Below the pieces are notes generated by a model, which saw only the letters and a list, made by a program, of their open reading frames with translations, did not search any database and was not told the DNA's origin. A DNA stretch of 64,000 nt. Source: Sipunculus nudus (Eukaryota > Annelida > Sipuncula > Golfingiida > Sipunculidae). Position numbers and translations under genes: made by a program. The stretch's first letter is position 1. The number at the start of each line of letters is the position of its first letter. Shown here piece after piece: positions 62,818-64,000 of this stretch. The stretch lies in NCBI GenBank assembly GCA_026874595.1, contig CM049314.1, forward strand, positions 50,389,812 through 50,453,811. Direction: 5' to 3'.

Positions 62818-63695
62818 ACAAGTGACCCATGGGTCATGACGCTCAGCTGACTGGGAAGAGATTCGCAAAAGGAAATTTTATCATCTGAATGGTAGTATAT
62901 ACCCATTCAACTGAAGCATCAAACAGATTAACCAACAGGCCAAGATTGTGTCTGTATTTATATATCTCAAAAACACAGAAAAAATGTGTAAACTTTAAAG
63001 AAAATACAGGTAGCGCCACCAGTCTGCAGGAACTGATCGAACACCTCTTAATCAATATGTATGCCAAAAATCATGACCATCAGTGTTGTAGTTATTGAGA
63101 TGTTGCAGTTTTTTTTTATCAAATTTTCCATTATTCTGGGGGGTAATTGAGAGTCCCACAGCTCAAAGAATATAGGTAACAGAGACCATATTTCAGGTTT
63201 CCATGGAGACTTTTCACAGGTCTCTCCATGTGTCAAGAATGAAGATTCTAGGTCCAGTTTTTACGATATGTGCCCTGTAAACAGATGTTCACATTTTTAA
63301 AGATCTCAAAAAGAGAAAACAATTTGTAAAAAATCGAAAAATAAAGGTGGCACCACCAGTCTGCAGAAACTGATGTAACATCTCATGATCAATATGTATG
63401 CCAAAAATCATGACCATCAGTGATGTAGTTAATGAGATATTGAAGTTTTTGTATGAAATTTTTTACTATTCTGGGGAATACTTTGGGGCCCCATAGCTCA
63501 AAGGATATGGGTAACAGAGACCTAATTTCTGGTTTCCAAGAAGATTTTTCATCGACCTCTCAGAATGTCAAGTTACAAGATTCTAGGTCCAGTAGTTACA
63601 ATTTGTGCCTGGTTAACGGACAGACGGACGGATGGACAGACGGACAAAGAGTGATCGCTATAGCTCAGCATGACTGAAAGTCAGCTGAACTAAAA
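62818..63695. mobile_element. Complete-looking interspersed element with hairpin end
   Basis: Starts ACAAGTGACCCATGGGTCAT, containing the perfect palindrome TGACCCATGGGTCA (62,823-62,836), then GCTCAGCTGACT. The interior has two 337-bp modules (starting GGTAGCGCCACC at 63,009 and GGTGGCACCACC at 63,346). The right end is a GACG/GACA run (63,617-63,646), GCTATAG, and a hairpin TCAGCATGACT / AGTCAGCTGA (63,665-63,688). The left GCTCAGCTGACT is echoed by the right hairpin. Likely non-autonomous, Helitron/Helentron-like by layout; not proven. Confidence 0.68.
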
Positions 63696-64000
63696 ACCAG
63701 ATCAATGTAGGTGGCGCCACCAACACCTAATTTTCAGATATGGCTCATGTGACAAACATTGGCATAAATATGGTGATGACAGCTCTAGCTGTTTCAAAGA
63801 TTTTTAAGTTTAGTATGCTTTTTTTGCACAGATGACTAAGTTAAACCTCCTGTAACTCGGCCAAAAATCACTGAACTGGAGCCATTCAAAAACTTTGCGA
63901 GAGATTGTTCCAGGGATCATTTTTGTGAAATATTGGACAATTTGGCTGGAAAGTTTCAGAGAAGAAGATTTTTATATCTTTTTTAACTTTTCCTGAATAA
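63696..64000. repeat. Start of a further interspersed repeat
   Basis: Opens with GTAGGTGGCGCCACCAACAC (palindrome 63,710-63,721), followed by AT-rich sequence with CTGTAACTCGGCCAAAAATC. Runs off the window; family not assigned. Confidence 0.4.

Overview
The window looks like non-coding DNA from a marine invertebrate, most likely a bivalve mollusc. This is inferred from the style of the repeats: AGGTCA/TGACCT-rich interspersed repeats, GACA/GTCT tetranucleotide runs beside terminal hairpins, and monomers carrying CTAGGGGGCGCTG. The species cannot be named from sequence alone. There are no bacterial-style genes. Nearly all open frames are accidental translations of repeats.

Positions 1-45,765 are one tandem satellite array that runs off the left edge. 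Its monomer is about 331 bp. Five or six diverged monomers form a higher-order unit: A'-B-C-D-E (short unit, 1,732 bp) or A'-B-C-D-E-A (long unit, 2,063 bp). Twenty near-identical units fill 1-37,946 (ten long, ten short, mixed order). Four progressively older units and remnants follow, ending at 45,765. The edge preserves a growth history: a four-module unit, then the five-module unit, then the six-module unit, plus loss of a hairpin before the core amplified. The array repeats at least three protein-binding-like motifs at fixed positions: a CTCF-core-like site in each A/A'/D/E monomer (about 80, all the same way round), an RFX X-box-like palindrome in each C, and tandem TCAAGGTCA nuclear-receptor-type half-sites.

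45,766-50,111 is AT-rich, mostly unique DNA with a (TA)32 run. On the minus strand, 55,869-50,112 holds the last two recognisable coding exons of a host EF-hand protein, possibly EFHB/CFAP21, split by a 5.5 kb intron. The intron holds a 1,994-bp DNA transposon with TA target duplication and Tc1/mariner-like ends, and an interspersed repeat with perfect estrogen-response-element palindromes that itself carries a nested insertion.

56,760-64,000 is a patchwork of interspersed repeats. Several share one layout: internal tandem repeats, a GACA-type microsatellite, the word CTATA in most, then a terminal hairpin, like non-autonomous Helitron/Helentron elements. One contains a ten-copy 180-bp array with its own three-copy higher order. 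A solitary, old, inverted fragment of the big satellite lies at 58,030-58,215, so the array family is also dispersed. Read on its minus strand, the satellite has the same microsatellite-then-hairpin order, suggesting that the array grew from such an element.
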